Shown piece after piece: positions 33,814 through 44,401 of a stretch of 64,000 bases of DNA. The position numbers were made by a program, and so were the translations under genes. The first letter of the stretch is position 1. Every line of letters begins with the position of its first letter. Source of the DNA: Clavibacter michiganensis subsp. tessellarius (GTDB taxonomy: Bacteria > Actinomycetota > Actinomycetes > Actinomycetales > Microbacteriaceae); contig NZ_CP040788.1 of NCBI RefSeq assembly GCF_021922985.1, forward strand, positions 1,488,001-1,552,000. Reading direction: 5' to 3'. Under the pieces are notes generated by a model that was given only the letters and a program-made list of their open reading frames with translations, was not told the origin of the DNA and did not search any database.

Positions 33814-34742
33814 AGGCCGAGCACCGACCGGGTGCGCACCACGTCGTCCGTCATCTGCGCGATGAGCGGCTCGCGGCCCTCGTAGGCCACCATCCCGCGG
33901 ATCCGGCCGACGAAGACCACCTCGACCTCGTGGTCGTAGAGGTCGAGCGTCTCGTCGAGCACGAAGGCCTCGACGACGCGCGGCCGGACGCCCGCGAAGG
34001 TCGGGTTCGTCCCGACGGAGATCGCCGATGGGTACGTGCGGTCGCCGTCGCGCAGCCAGCCGGCGTAGACGCCGTCGGCGGGGATGAGGCCCTCGGCCTC
34101 GGGCGACAGGTTGGCCGTGGGGAAGCCCAGCTCGCGGCCGCGCTTCTCGCCGTGCACGACGAGGCCGCGGACGGCGGGGGCGCGGCCGAGGAGCTCGGCC
34201 GCGGCCTCGACGTCGCCGCGGTCCATGAGGTCGCGGATCCACGTGGAGGAGACCTTGCGGCTGCCGTCGGGCATGACGTCGCCCACCACGACCGTGCGGA
34301 AGCCGTGGCTCTCGCCGAGCCGGGTGAGCGTGGCCGTGTCGCCCGCGCCCTTCGCGCCGAAGCGGAAGTCCTCGCCCACGAGCACGACGCGGGCGTGCAG
34401 CGCGTCGACGAGCACGGTGCGCACGAACTGCGCGGGGTCGAGGCGGGAGAGGCGCTCGTCGAACGGGAGCATGAGGGTCGCGTCGACGCCGAGCTCGGCG
34501 AGCAGCTCGATCTTCTGCCGGTTGCTCACGAGGCTCTGCGGACGCGCGGCGGGCGCGAGGAGCGCGGCGGGGTGGCGGTCGAACGTGATGACGGCGGACG
34601 ACAGCGACTCGTCGGCGGCGATGCCGAGGAGGCGACGGATCACCGCCCGGTGCCCCGCGTGCACGCCGTCGAACTTGCCGATGGTGACGGCGCTCGGCCC
34701 GAATCCGCCCGGCACCTCGGCCGGGTCGTGGACGACGATCAC
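33810..34742 (-). CDS. ribF: Bifunctional riboflavin kinase/FAD synthetase RibF
   Basis: A 310-residue enzyme that makes FMN and then FAD. The N-terminal nucleotidyltransferase domain has IGKFDGVHAGHRAVIRRL (the HxGH motif) and a catalytic STWIRDLMDRGDVEAA motif. The C-terminal flavokinase domain begins with RGLVVHGEKRGRELGFPTAN and includes GVYAGWLRDGD and NPTF. Length is normal. It starts one base after the membrane-protein gene stop and is the last gene of the truB operon. Its last four bases overlap the convergent TIGR03083-type gene. Confidence 0.95.
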   Translation of the reverse strand: MIVVHDPAEVPGGFGPSAVTIGKFDGVHAGHRAVIRRLLGIAADESLSSAVITFDRHPAALLAPAARPQSLVSNRQKIELLAELGVDATLMLPFDERLSRLDPAQFVRTVLVDALHARVVLVGEDFRFGAKGAGDTATLTRLGESHGFRTVVVGDVMPDGSRKVSSTWIRDLMDRGDVEAAAELLGRAPAVRGLVVHGEKRGRELGFPTANLSPEAEGLIPADGVYAGWLRDGDRTYPSAISVGTNPTFAGVRPRVVEAFVLDETLDLYDHEVEVVFVGRIRGMVAYEGREPLIAQMTDDVVRTRSVLGL

Positions 34743-34743
34743 G

Positions 34744-35205
34744 TCAGCGGTCCCCGCGCACGGGGCGCTCGTCCACCGCGCTCACCCGCGAGCGCCCGCC
34801 GCTGCGGAGCCACCACAGGCCGAGCACCGGCAGCACCAGGGGGATGAAGACGTAGCCGTAGCCGTAGACGGACCACACGCTGTCGTGCGGGAAGAGCTGG
34901 GCGTCGACGAGGCTCAGCGTGCCGACGACGAGCACGCCGACGAGCTCGAAGGCGATGGTGGCGAACGCGATGCGGTACCAGCGGCGCGCGGCCTCCGGCG
35001 TCCTCGCCGGCGCGACCAGCGCGACCGTCGCGACGATGTAGACGACCGCGGCGAGCGCCGAGAGCGCGTAGGCGACGGGGGCCTCGTCGAACTTGGTGAG
35101 GATCTGCGTCACGGAGCGCCCGGTCGCGGCGAGGGCCAGCAGCCCGTAGAAGAAGACCAGGACCCGTCCGAGGCCGGTCATGCGCGAGTTCCGGGAGTCA
35201 ATCAT
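34744..35205 (-). CDS. Membrane protein of the truB-ribF operon
   Basis: A 153-residue protein with four hydrophobic segments (about 10-27, 44-64, 80-100 and 115-135) and a short charged C-terminal tail. The segment WSVYGYGYVFIPLVLPVLGL is distinctive. The stop is immediately before the ribF start, so the two are coupled. A GATAAT -10-like box lies about ten bases upstream of the ATG. The family is found in related actinobacteria, but no function is established. Confidence 0.7.
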   Translation of the reverse strand: MIDSRNSRMTGLGRVLVFFYGLLALAATGRSVTQILTKFDEAPVAYALSALAAVVYIVATVALVAPARTPEAARRWYRIAFATIAFELVGVLVVGTLSLVDAQLFPHDSVWSVYGYGYVFIPLVLPVLGLWWLRSGGRSRVSAVDERPVRGDR

Positions 35206-35243
35206 GGCACCAGCGATTATCCCCTACCGGGGGAACGCCGCGA

Positions 35244-35612
35244 TCACGCGGACTGCACGTTCCAGATGACGTCCATCCGGTAGACCATGATCGCGATGGC
35301 CAGGCACGAGGCGCCGAGGATGATCGTGCTCCAGCGGGTGCGCTCGACCAGCGCCCAGAAGATCGCGAGCGGCGGGATCACGAGGCCGCTCAGCAGGTAC
35401 GCGTAGTACTCGACGAGGTTGCCGGACGGCGGGTTCCCCACGGCGGGCGCCGCGATCGCGACGACGAGCTGCACGACGAGCAGCACCTCGACGAGCGCGG
35501 TCGGCAGCACCGTGAGGTCGCTGGGCTTCCGCCCGACCGCGCCGACCGCGAGGCAGAGCACGCCCGCCACGACGGCCACGGCGATCTGCGTCACCGTGAG
35601 CCACCCGATCAC
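35244..35612 (-). CDS. Small multi-pass membrane protein next to truB
   Basis: A 122-residue protein with four hydrophobic segments (about 5-25, 35-57, 68-88 and 95-112). The GTG start overlaps the truB stop by four bases (GTGA), so it depends on truB translation. It has a length and topology like the next gene, but sequence similarity is not obvious by eye. No function is known. It is too consistent with operon spacing to be chance. Confidence 0.65.
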   Translation of the reverse strand: MIGWLTVTQIAVAVVAGVLCLAVGAVGRKPSDLTVLPTALVEVLLVVQLVVAIAAPAVGNPPSGNLVEYYAYLLSGLVIPPLAIFWALVERTRWSTIILGASCLAIAIMVYRMDVIWNVQSA

Positions 35613-36568
35613 GAGGCGCTCCGGTCGTCGGCCGGGAAGTTGACGATGGAGGTGCCGGTGCGTCCGCGGAAGCCGACCAGCCCCACGAGCCGGCCGTCGG
35701 GCGCGACCGCGGCGAGCGGATCCTCCGTCGGCGCCTCGTCGGGCGTCGTGAGCTTCTTGCCGTGCCCGAGGTCGACGGCCTCCTGCTCCGTGAGGTGCAG
35801 CACGTCGAAGAGGCGCGCGGCGGCGTCGGCCGGCGGGATCAGCCGGTCGGCGACGACCATGTCGTCGATGGCCACGGCGTCGTCGACGTGGAACGGGCCC
35901 ACGCGCGTGCGGCGGAGGGCCGTGAGGTGGCCCCCGACGCCGAGCTCCCGGCCGAGGTCGCGCGCGAGCGCCCGCACGTACGTGCCGGAGGAGCAGGTGA
36001 TGCGGACCTCGAGGTCGAGCTGCGCGCCGTCCTCCTCGCCCTCCTCCGCGTCGACCGCCGCGAAGCGCAGCACGTCGAAGGCGGAGACGGTGACCTCGCG
36101 CGCGGCGAGCTCCACGTCCTCCCCCGCGCGGACCCGGGCGTAGGCGCGCTTGCCGTCGACCTTGATGGCGCTCACGGCGCTCGGGACCTGCGAGATGGTG
36201 CCGCGGAGGCCGGAGATCGCGCGCTCCACGTCGGCGACGGCGAGGTCGCGGACGGTGCCGGGCTCGGCGCGCGACACGACCTCGCCCTCGCGGTCGTCGG
36301 TGGTGGTGGCGCGGCCCAGGCGGATCGTGGCCAGGTACTCCTTGTCGAGGCCGACGAGGTACGTGAGCAGGCGCGTGGAGCTGTTGACGCCCAGGATCAT
36401 GAGGCCCGTCGCCATCGGGTCGAGCGTGCCGGCGTGCCCGACCTTGCGCGTGCCGGCGAGGCGGCGGGTGCGCGCGACGAGGTCGTGGCTGGTCCACTCC
36501 CCGCGCTTGTCGACGAGGAGCAGGCCGCTCGCCGTGGACGGCGCGGCGCGGGGGGTCGGGGATTCCAT
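35609..36568 (-). CDS. truB: tRNA pseudouridine(55) synthase TruB
   Basis: A 319-residue enzyme that makes pseudouridine 55 in the T-loop of tRNAs. The N-terminal block LLLVDKRGEWTSHDLVA is typical. The catalytic Asp lies in GHAGTLDPMATGLMILG, followed by KEYLATIRLG. The C-terminal part has the PUA-like GRLVGLVGFRGRTG. In many bacteria truB lies near rbfA or ribF; here ribF follows in the same operon with two membrane genes between them. The ATG has a modest ribosome-binding site. Confidence 0.95.
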   Translation of the reverse strand: MESPTPRAAPSTASGLLLVDKRGEWTSHDLVARTRRLAGTRKVGHAGTLDPMATGLMILGVNSSTRLLTYLVGLDKEYLATIRLGRATTTDDREGEVVSRAEPGTVRDLAVADVERAISGLRGTISQVPSAVSAIKVDGKRAYARVRAGEDVELAAREVTVSAFDVLRFAAVDAEEGEEDGAQLDLEVRITCSSGTYVRALARDLGRELGVGGHLTALRRTRVGPFHVDDAVAIDDMVVADRLIPPADAAARLFDVLHLTEQEAVDLGHGKKLTTPDEAPTEDPLAAVAPDGRLVGLVGFRGRTGTSIVNFPADDRSAS

Positions 36569-36652
36569 GGCCTGACCATCATGCCGTGCCCGGCCGCGTC
36601 CCCGGATCCGCGGAGGCGGCCCGGCTTAGGATCGGGTGTCGAGGGAGGGCCT

Positions 36653-37648
36653 GTGCTGATCGGGGTCGTGGGGGCCGGCGCGGTCGGAGGGACCGTCGCC
36701 GCGCTGCTGGAGCGGGCGGGCCACCAGGTGGACGTCACCGCGCGCGGGCCGCACCTGCGCGCCATCCAGGACCGCGGGCTGCGGCTGGCCGGCGGATGGG
36801 GCGACCACGTCGCGCGCGTCGCCGCCGCCGAGCGCCTCGGCCGGCCGCCCGAGCTCGCCATCGTCGCCACGAAGATCGCCGACGCCCGCGACGCGATGCG
36901 GGAGAACGCCGGCTGGCTCCGGGACGTCCCCGTCCTCGTCGTGCAGAACGGCCTGTCGGGCCTGCGGATGGGCGCCGAGTGCCTGCCGCGCTCCCGGGTC
37001 GTGGGCGGGCTCGCGCTCCTCGCCACCTCGTTGACGGAACCGGGGCTCGTCACCGTCACGGGACCCGCCGGCATCCACATCGGCTCGGCGGACGGCCCCG
37101 ACGGCGCCGGGGTCGAGCTCGTGCGCCGCGTGCTGGATCCGGTGATGCCCGTGAGCGTCGCCCCCGACTTCCGCGGCGCGCAGTGGACGAAGCTCGTCGT
37201 GAACGGGATCAACGCGGTCCCGGCGGTCACGGGCCTCAGCGCGCAGGCGGTGATCGCCGACCCCGTCATGCGGCGGGTCGTCACGCGTGCCATGCAGGAG
37301 ACGGTCCGGACGGGCCTGGCCCGCGGCGTCGTGTTCGGCGCGCTCGCCGGCCTCACGCACCGCCGGCTGAAGGCCTTCGCGTCGATGCCCGTCGGCCTCG
37401 CCGGTCGGCTGCCCGTGTCGCTCGCGCGCGCCATGGGGAGCGTGCCGAACCCGGGGTCGACCCTGCAGAGCATCCGCCGCGACCGGCCCACGGAGATCGA
37501 CCACCTCAACGGCGCCGTCGCCGCGCTCGCGCCGGGCGCCGGACAGGACGCGCGCGTGAACGCCGCGCTCGTGCAGCTCGTGCACGGGGTGGAGGCGAGC
37601 GGACGGCACATCTCCCCCGCCGAGCTCGTGCGGCTCGTCCCGCGCTGA
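36653..37648 (+). CDS. Ketopantoate reductase-like (PanE/ApbA) protein
   Basis: A 331-residue protein that begins with the Rossmann motif VVGAGAVGGTVAALLE. Family features are VLVVQNGLSG, TGPAGIHIGS and the catalytic Lys region QWTKLVVNGINAVPAV, with the Lys and Asn of the 2-dehydropantoate reductases. The C-terminal half is all-helical and ends with TLQSIRRDRPTEIDHLNG, the conserved substrate-binding block. Likely it makes pantoate for CoA synthesis, but panE-like paralogs act on other 2-oxo acids. Start GTG 36653 follows GAGGGAGGG. Confidence 0.87.
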   Translation: MLIGVVGAGAVGGTVAALLERAGHQVDVTARGPHLRAIQDRGLRLAGGWGDHVARVAAAERLGRPPELAIVATKIADARDAMRENAGWLRDVPVLVVQNGLSGLRMGAECLPRSRVVGGLALLATSLTEPGLVTVTGPAGIHIGSADGPDGAGVELVRRVLDPVMPVSVAPDFRGAQWTKLVVNGINAVPAVTGLSAQAVIADPVMRRVVTRAMQETVRTGLARGVVFGALAGLTHRRLKAFASMPVGLAGRLPVSLARAMGSVPNPGSTLQSIRRDRPTEIDHLNGAVAALAPGAGQDARVNAALVQLVHGVEASGRHISPAELVRLVPR

Positions 37649-37714
37649 TCCGGACGCGGGCGGCGGCCTCCTGGGCGACGGAATCCCGGCCGGCGGCGTG
37701 CGCGGCCGACCGGG

Positions 37715-38281
37715 TCAGCAGCTGTCGGCGAAGACGCGGCGCGGGAGCTCGGGGGCGGTGACGTCGACGATCATCGTCGCCGCGCGCCGCGGGTTCACCG
37801 CGCGGACGTAGCGCGCATGGGCCTCCTGCGCGGCGGATCCGGCGTCGCCGCCCGTGGTCGCGAGCGGCTCGTCGGGCAGCAGCAGGTAGACGACCGCGTT
37901 CCAGAGTCCGCGCAGCTCGGGGGCCTGGAGGGCGTCGCCCGCGACGACCAGCACGGCGTCGTCCGGGGCGTCGGTCACGGGATCGCCCCCGGGCCGCAGC
38001 GCGAAGGGCGTGCCCGGCCGGCGGAAGGGGCGCACGAGGCCGTCGCGGAGCGCGTCCGCCTGCCCACCGCCGTCCCCGGCGCCGTGGTCGGCGGCCTCCG
38101 CCACGTACGCGCCCCGTCCCCCCGCGCGCAGCACGTCGGCGAGGTCGCGCGCGAAGCCGGCGGGAGCGGCGAGCGGCCCGCCGTCGACCGCGAGGAACGC
38201 GCGCCCGCGGCCGTAGTTGTGCAGGAACTCGTCGGCGAGCGAGGCCAGGACCTCGGCGCGGGAGGCGCGGTACAGGGGCAT
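37715..38281 (-). CDS. Uridine-kinase-like protein lacking a P-loop
   Basis: A 188-residue protein that follows the actinobacterial small uridine-kinase pattern: LADEFLHNYGRGRAFLAVDG near the start, then VVAGDALQAPELRGLWNAVV and VNPRRAATMIVDVTAPELPR. Where active kinases have a GxxGxGK(S/T) Walker A loop, this one reads GGPLAAPAG, with no Lys or Thr. The DxFH-like acceptor block is also gone. It is therefore probably not an ATP-dependent kinase. The ATG is six bases from a TACGCT -10 box. It is divergent from mutY with 37 bp between starts. Confidence 0.75.
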   Translation of the reverse strand: MPLYRASRAEVLASLADEFLHNYGRGRAFLAVDGGPLAAPAGFARDLADVLRAGGRGAYVAEAADHGAGDGGGQADALRDGLVRPFRRPGTPFALRPGGDPVTDAPDDAVLVVAGDALQAPELRGLWNAVVYLLLPDEPLATTGGDAGSAAQEAHARYVRAVNPRRAATMIVDVTAPELPRRVFADSC

Positions 38282-38287
38282 GGATCG

Positions 38288-38293
38288 AGCGTA
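38288..38293 (-). promoter_or_regulatory. -10 box of the uridine-kinase-like gene
   Basis: TACGCT on the minus strand, six bases before the ATG at 38281. Confidence 0.5.
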
Positions 38294-38306
38294 GGCCGCG
38301 TTCTCG

Positions 38307-38312
38307 TACGCT
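38307..38312 (+). promoter_or_regulatory. -10 box of mutY
   Basis: TACGCT followed by six bases and the ATG at 38319; no Shine-Dalgarno, so a leaderless mRNA is likely. It faces the opposite promoter 13 bp away. Confidence 0.55.
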
Positions 38313-38318
38313 GGCCGC

Positions 38319-39197
38319 ATGCCCGAGACCGCCCTCGCCCGAGACGTCAACGCCTGGTTCCGGGAGAACGCGCGGGACCTGCCGTGGCGGCGCGACGGGT
38401 TCGGATCCTGGGGCATCCTCGTCAGCGAGTTCATGCTCCAGCAGACGCCGGTCGTCCGGGTGATCCCGCGGCTCGAGGAGTGGCTCGTGCGCTGGCCCAC
38501 GCCCCAGGCGCTCGCCTCCACGCCCGCCAGCGAGGCCGTCCGCGCGTGGGGCCGGCTCGGCTACCCGCGCCGCGCGCTCAACCTGCACGCGTGCGCGGTC
38601 GCGATCACGGAGCGGCACGGCGGCGAGGTGCCCGAGGACGTGGACGCCCTGCTCGACCTGCCCGGCGTCGGCCCGTACACGGCGCGCGCCGTCGCCGCCT
38701 TCGCGTTCGGGCACCGGCACCCGGTGGTGGACGTCAACGTGCGGCGGGTGCTCGCGCGCGCGGTCGCCGGCCAGGGCGATCCGGGTCCCGCGCGGACGGC
38801 CGTCGACCTCGCCGCCATGGAGGCGCAGCTGCCGGCCGACGTCGCCGAGGCGCGCGTCTTCAACGCGGGGACGATGGAGCTCGGCGCGGTCGTCTGCACG
38901 GCACGGGCGCCCCGCTGCGGGGAGTGCCCGATCCGGGGCCTGTGCGCGTGGCGGGCGGCCGGGTACCCGGCGTACGACGGACCGGCGCGCGCAGTGCAGA
39001 AGAAGTACGAGGGATCCGACAGGCAGGTGCGCGGCCTCCTGCTCGCCGAGCTGCGGTCGAGCCACTCCCCCGTGAGCGCCGCCGACCTCGCGACGGCCTG
39101 GCCCGAGCCGGTCCAGCGCGACCGCGCGCTCGCCGGGCTGGTCGCCGACGGGCTGGCCGTCGTGCAGCCCGACGGCACGTACGCCCTGCCGAGCTGA
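38319..39197 (+). CDS. mutY: A/G-specific adenine DNA glycosylase MutY
   Basis: A 292-residue base-excision repair enzyme that removes A opposite 8-oxoG. Features in order: LQQTPVVRVIPRLEEWL (substrate loop), the helix-hairpin-helix LPGVGPYTARAVAAFAFG, the catalytic Asp in VVDVNVRRV, and the four-Cys 4Fe-4S site C-X6-C-X2-C-X5-C within CTARAPRCGECPIRGLC. The MutT-like C-terminal domain of longer MutY proteins is absent; a small winged-helix-like tail takes its place. A strong terminator follows. Confidence 0.93.
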   Translation: MPETALARDVNAWFRENARDLPWRRDGFGSWGILVSEFMLQQTPVVRVIPRLEEWLVRWPTPQALASTPASEAVRAWGRLGYPRRALNLHACAVAITERHGGEVPEDVDALLDLPGVGPYTARAVAAFAFGHRHPVVDVNVRRVLARAVAGQGDPGPARTAVDLAAMEAQLPADVAEARVFNAGTMELGAVVCTARAPRCGECPIRGLCAWRAAGYPAYDGPARAVQKKYEGSDRQVRGLLLAELRSSHSPVSAADLATAWPEPVQRDRALAGLVADGLAVVQPDGTYALPS

Positions 39198-39230
39198 GGC
39201 GCGCCGCGTCGATCCGCCGGCGGACGCGGG

Positions 39231-39264
39231 GAGGGGGCGCGCGTCCCTCGACGCGCGCCCCCTC
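39231..39264. terminator. Terminator of mutY
   Basis: GAGGGGGCGCGCGTC, tetraloop CCTC, GACGCGCGCCCCCTC: a perfect 15-bp stem followed by TTCGGT. It lies between convergent mutY and rbfA. Confidence 0.9.
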
Positions 39265-39272
39265 TTCGGTGC

Positions 39273-39350
39273 GGGATCAGCGCGGGCGCCGGATCAGCGC
39301 CGGCGCCGGATCAGCGCGGGCACGGGATCAGCGCGGGCGGGGATCAGTGC
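39273..39350. repeat. Tandem 16-18 bp repeats ending at the rbfA stop
   Basis: Five similar units built on GGGATCAGCGCGGGC follow one another and the last one contains the rbfA stop (TCA on this strand, 39344-39346). On the minus strand each unit carries TGA, so the stop region seems to have been copied several times. Unit spacing is irregular (16-18 bp). Confidence 0.7.
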
Positions 39351-39862
39351 GCCGGGGTGTACCCGGGCGCCGTCGGGTCGCCGAGGTCGTCGCCCTCGTC
39401 CTCGTCGTCGTCCTCGTCGAGCTCGTCCTCGTCGTCCTCCAGGACGCGCGGCTTGACGTACGGGTCCTCGTCGCCCGCGTACACGCCGGACTTCGCCTGG
39501 GCCTGCACGTCGGCGTCGCGACGGCGCGCCTCCTCGAGGAGGGCGTCGATCGCGGCCGCGTTCTCCGGGACGCCGTCGAGGATGAACTCGAGCGACGGCG
39601 TGAGGCGCGCGGTGATGTTCTTGCCGACCTCGCTGCGGAGCATGCCGGTGGCGGACTTGAGGGCGGCGGCCGTGTCGGCGCGCTCCTCGTCGGTGCCGTA
39701 GACCGTGTAGAAGATGCTGGCGTGCTGCAGGTCGCCCGTGACGCGGACGTCGGTGACGGTCACGAAGCCGAGGCGCGGGTCCTTGATGCCCCGGTCGAGC
39801 TTGCGCGCGACGATCTCCTTGATGCGGTCGGCCATCTTCCGGGCCCTCGCGTGATCGACCAT
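39344..39862 (-). CDS. rbfA: 30S ribosome-binding factor RbfA
   Basis: A 172-residue cold-shock-related 16S rRNA processing factor. The KH-like core (1-115) begins with HARARKMADRIKEIVARKLD and contains VTVTDVRVTGDLQHASIFYT. Past residue 120 there is a long tail rich in Asp and Glu (LEDDEDELDEDDDEDEGDDL), then a short Pro-rich end. The tail makes the protein longer than the usual 120-150 residues. The ATG has GGAAGGACG upstream. It lies downstream of infB in the same direction, but a terminator sits between them, so it may have its own promoter. Confidence 0.93.
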   Translation of the reverse strand: MVDHARARKMADRIKEIVARKLDRGIKDPRLGFVTVTDVRVTGDLQHASIFYTVYGTDEERADTAAALKSATGMLRSEVGKNITARLTPSLEFILDGVPENAAAIDALLEEARRRDADVQAQAKSGVYAGDEDPYVKPRVLEDDEDELDEDDDEDEGDDLGDPTAPGYTPAH

Positions 39863-39909
39863 GGTCGACGTCCTTCCGTGACGGATGCGGCCGGGCGTGG
39901 CCCGGCGTC

Positions 39910-39985
39910 GTGCTGGCGCCCCGCGGGTGGCGGGTGCGTCCGGACGCGAGCGCCCGGCTGGTGCTGGCGCCCCGCGGGTGGCGGG
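39910..39985. repeat. 25-bp direct repeat in the infB-rbfA gap
   Basis: GTGCTGGCGCCCCGCGGGTG, continued by GCGGG, occurs at 39910-39934 and again at 39961-39985, separated by 26 bp. Each copy holds a CCCCGCGGG-like palindrome. It lies upstream of rbfA, just past the infB terminator on the minus strand. Confidence 0.8.
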
Positions 39986-39992
39986 ACGGGGA

Positions 39993-40024
39993 GGGCCCCG
40001 CTCCCCGGGTGGGGAGCGGGGCCC
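39993..40024. terminator. Terminator of infB
   Basis: GGGCCCCGCTCCCC, loop GGGT, GGGGAGCGGGGCCC: a perfect 14-bp stem directly after the infB stop. Confidence 0.85.
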
Positions 40025-40037
40025 GGATCGGCCGGGG

Positions 40038-42869
<2,832 letters not shown>

Positions 42870-42965
42870 TGTTCTCCTGTCTGGGGGTCCTCTCCCAGGC
42901 AGGAGGGGACCGCTAGTGCTGGACGGATCTCATTTCGAGCCGCTCATTAGTTGTCCATGTGCCGT

Positions 42966-43259
42966 TCAGCCTGTTCTCTCGGATGCTCGCGCGCTCGGCT
43001 GGGCCGCGAGCCGCTCTCGTAGTCCCCCAAGAGCTGCGGGGTCGAGCGCCGCCTCGCTGCGCAGGGCCCGCCCGAAGGCGCGCCTCGCGATGGCTCGGTC
43101 GATGCACTCGATGGTCGGATGGATCCACGCGCCCCTGCCGGCCATCACCGCACGCTCGTCGACGACGAGGGAGCGGGTGGGGGGATCGGCGACGATCCGC
43201 TGGAGAGCGGACCTCGGGGCACGCCGACGACAGCCGACGCACGTTCTTACCGGCTTCAT
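42966..43259 (-). CDS. ylxR: YlxR (DUF448) nucleic-acid-binding protein
   Basis: A 97-residue protein. It begins with PVRTCVGCRRRAPRSALQRI, the diagnostic YlxR motif with two Cys. GRGAWIHPTIECIDRAIARR follows, and AFGRALR near the end is conserved. YlxR proteins are RNA-binding and lie between nusA and infB in most bacteria, as here. Ribosome-binding GGAGGGGG precedes the ATG. Role is thought to be RNase P or translation related; in this strain it is inferred from context. Confidence 0.9.
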   Translation of the reverse strand: MKPVRTCVGCRRRAPRSALQRIVADPPTRSLVVDERAVMAGRGAWIHPTIECIDRAIARRAFGRALRSEAALDPAALGGLRERLAAQPSARASERTG

Positions 43260-43309
43260 ACTACCCCCTCCGTCCGGCGGCGGCGAGGCGGGGTCCCGGC
43301 GGGCGGCGC

Positions 43310-44317
43310 TCAGTCGTCGCCCTCGAGGATCGAGTCGGGCTGGATGTCGATCTTCGCGCCCGTGAGCTTCGCGGCGAGGCGGGCGTTCTGGCCCTCCTTG
43401 CCGATGGCGAGCGACAGCTGGTAGTCCGGCACGAGCGCGCGGACGGCCTTGGTCGCCTGGTCGATGACGAACGAGCTCGTGACCTTCGCGGGCGAGAGCG
43501 CGTTGCCGACGAAGACGGGGAGCGACTCGGAGTAGTCGACGATGTCGATCTTCTCGTCGTTGAGCTCGGCCGTGACGGCGCGCACGCGCTGGCCCAGCTC
43601 GCCGATGCAGGCGCCCTTGGCGTTGATGCCGGGCTCGGTCGCGCGCACCGCGATCTTGGTGCGGTGGCCGGCCTCGCGCGCGAGCGAGACGATCTCGACG
43701 AGGCCCTGCGCGATCTCGGGCACCTCGAGCGCGAAGAGCTTGCGGACGAGCGAGGGGTGCGTGCGCGAGACCGTGATCTGCGGCCCCTTCGCGCCGCGAG
43801 ACACGCTCGTGACGTAGACGCGCAGGCGCGAGCCGTGCGCGTACTTCTCGCCGGGCACCTGCTCCTCGGGCGGCAGGATCGCCTCGATGGTGCCGAGGTC
43901 GACGTGGATCATGCGCGGGTTCGGCCCCTGCTGCACGATGCCCGCGACGATGTCGCCCTCGCGGCCCTTGAACTCGCCGAGGATGCGGTCGTCGCCGATG
44001 TCGCGCAGGCGCTGGTTGATGACCTGCTTCGCGGCGAAGGCGGCGATGCGGCCGAAGTCGCTCGGGCTGTCCTCCGACTCGCCGACGACGAGGCCGTCCT
44101 CGTCGAGCTCGGGGACGTGCACGGACACGTGGCCGGACTTGCGGTCGAGGTGCACGCGGGCCGGGGGCACGCCGTCGGCGACGGGCTTGGCGTCGGCCTG
44201 GTCGGTGTGCTTGAGGTAGGCGGTGAGGATGGCCTGCTCGATGATCGAGACGAGCTCCTCGAACGGGATCTCCCGCTCGCGCTCCATCATGCGCAAGACG
44301 CTCAGGTCGATGTCCAT
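43310..44317 (-). CDS. nusA: Transcription termination/antitermination factor NusA
   Basis: A 335-residue protein. The N-terminal RNA-polymerase-binding domain begins [20 protein letters not shown]. An S1 domain (about 120-190) includes [17 protein letters not shown], and two KH domains follow, with [20 protein letters not shown] and [20 protein letters not shown] and then [20 protein letters not shown]. Acidic repeats found in proteobacterial NusA are absent, normal for actinobacteria. GAGGAG precedes the ATG. rimP, which usually lies directly upstream, is absent. Confidence 0.95.
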   Translation of the reverse strand: MDIDLSVLRMMEREREIPFEELVSIIEQAILTAYLKHTDQADAKPVADGVPPARVHLDRKSGHVSVHVPELDEDGLVVGESEDSPSDFGRIAAFAAKQVINQRLRDIGDDRILGEFKGREGDIVAGIVQQGPNPRMIHVDLGTIEAILPPEEQVPGEKYAHGSRLRVYVTSVSRGAKGPQITVSRTHPSLVRKLFALEVPEIAQGLVEIVSLAREAGHRTKIAVRATEPGINAKGACIGELGQRVRAVTAELNDEKIDIVDYSESLPVFVGNALSPAKVTSSFVIDQATKAVRALVPDYQLSLAIGKEGQNARLAAKLTGAKIDIQPDSILEGDD

Positions 44318-44355
44318 GGGCCACTCCTCTATTCGGTTGGAAGGATACGAGGCTA

Positions 44356-44392
44356 CCCGACCGCCGGGGGTCGGGCAGCCCCCGCGGGGGTG
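44356..44392. terminator. Double hairpin between proS and nusA
   Basis: CCCGACC pairs with GGTCGGG (44356-44375), and directly beside it CCCCC GC GGGGG forms a 12-bp palindrome (44379-44390). Together they make a plausible terminator for proS just upstream of the nusA leader. Confidence 0.7.
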
Positions 44393-44401
44393 CGCGCGGG
44401 A

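Noticed and set aside
39273..39350. Possible CRISPR-like or riboswitch repeats
   Set aside because: Units are too short, differ in spacing, contain no unique spacers, and overlap a gene end.
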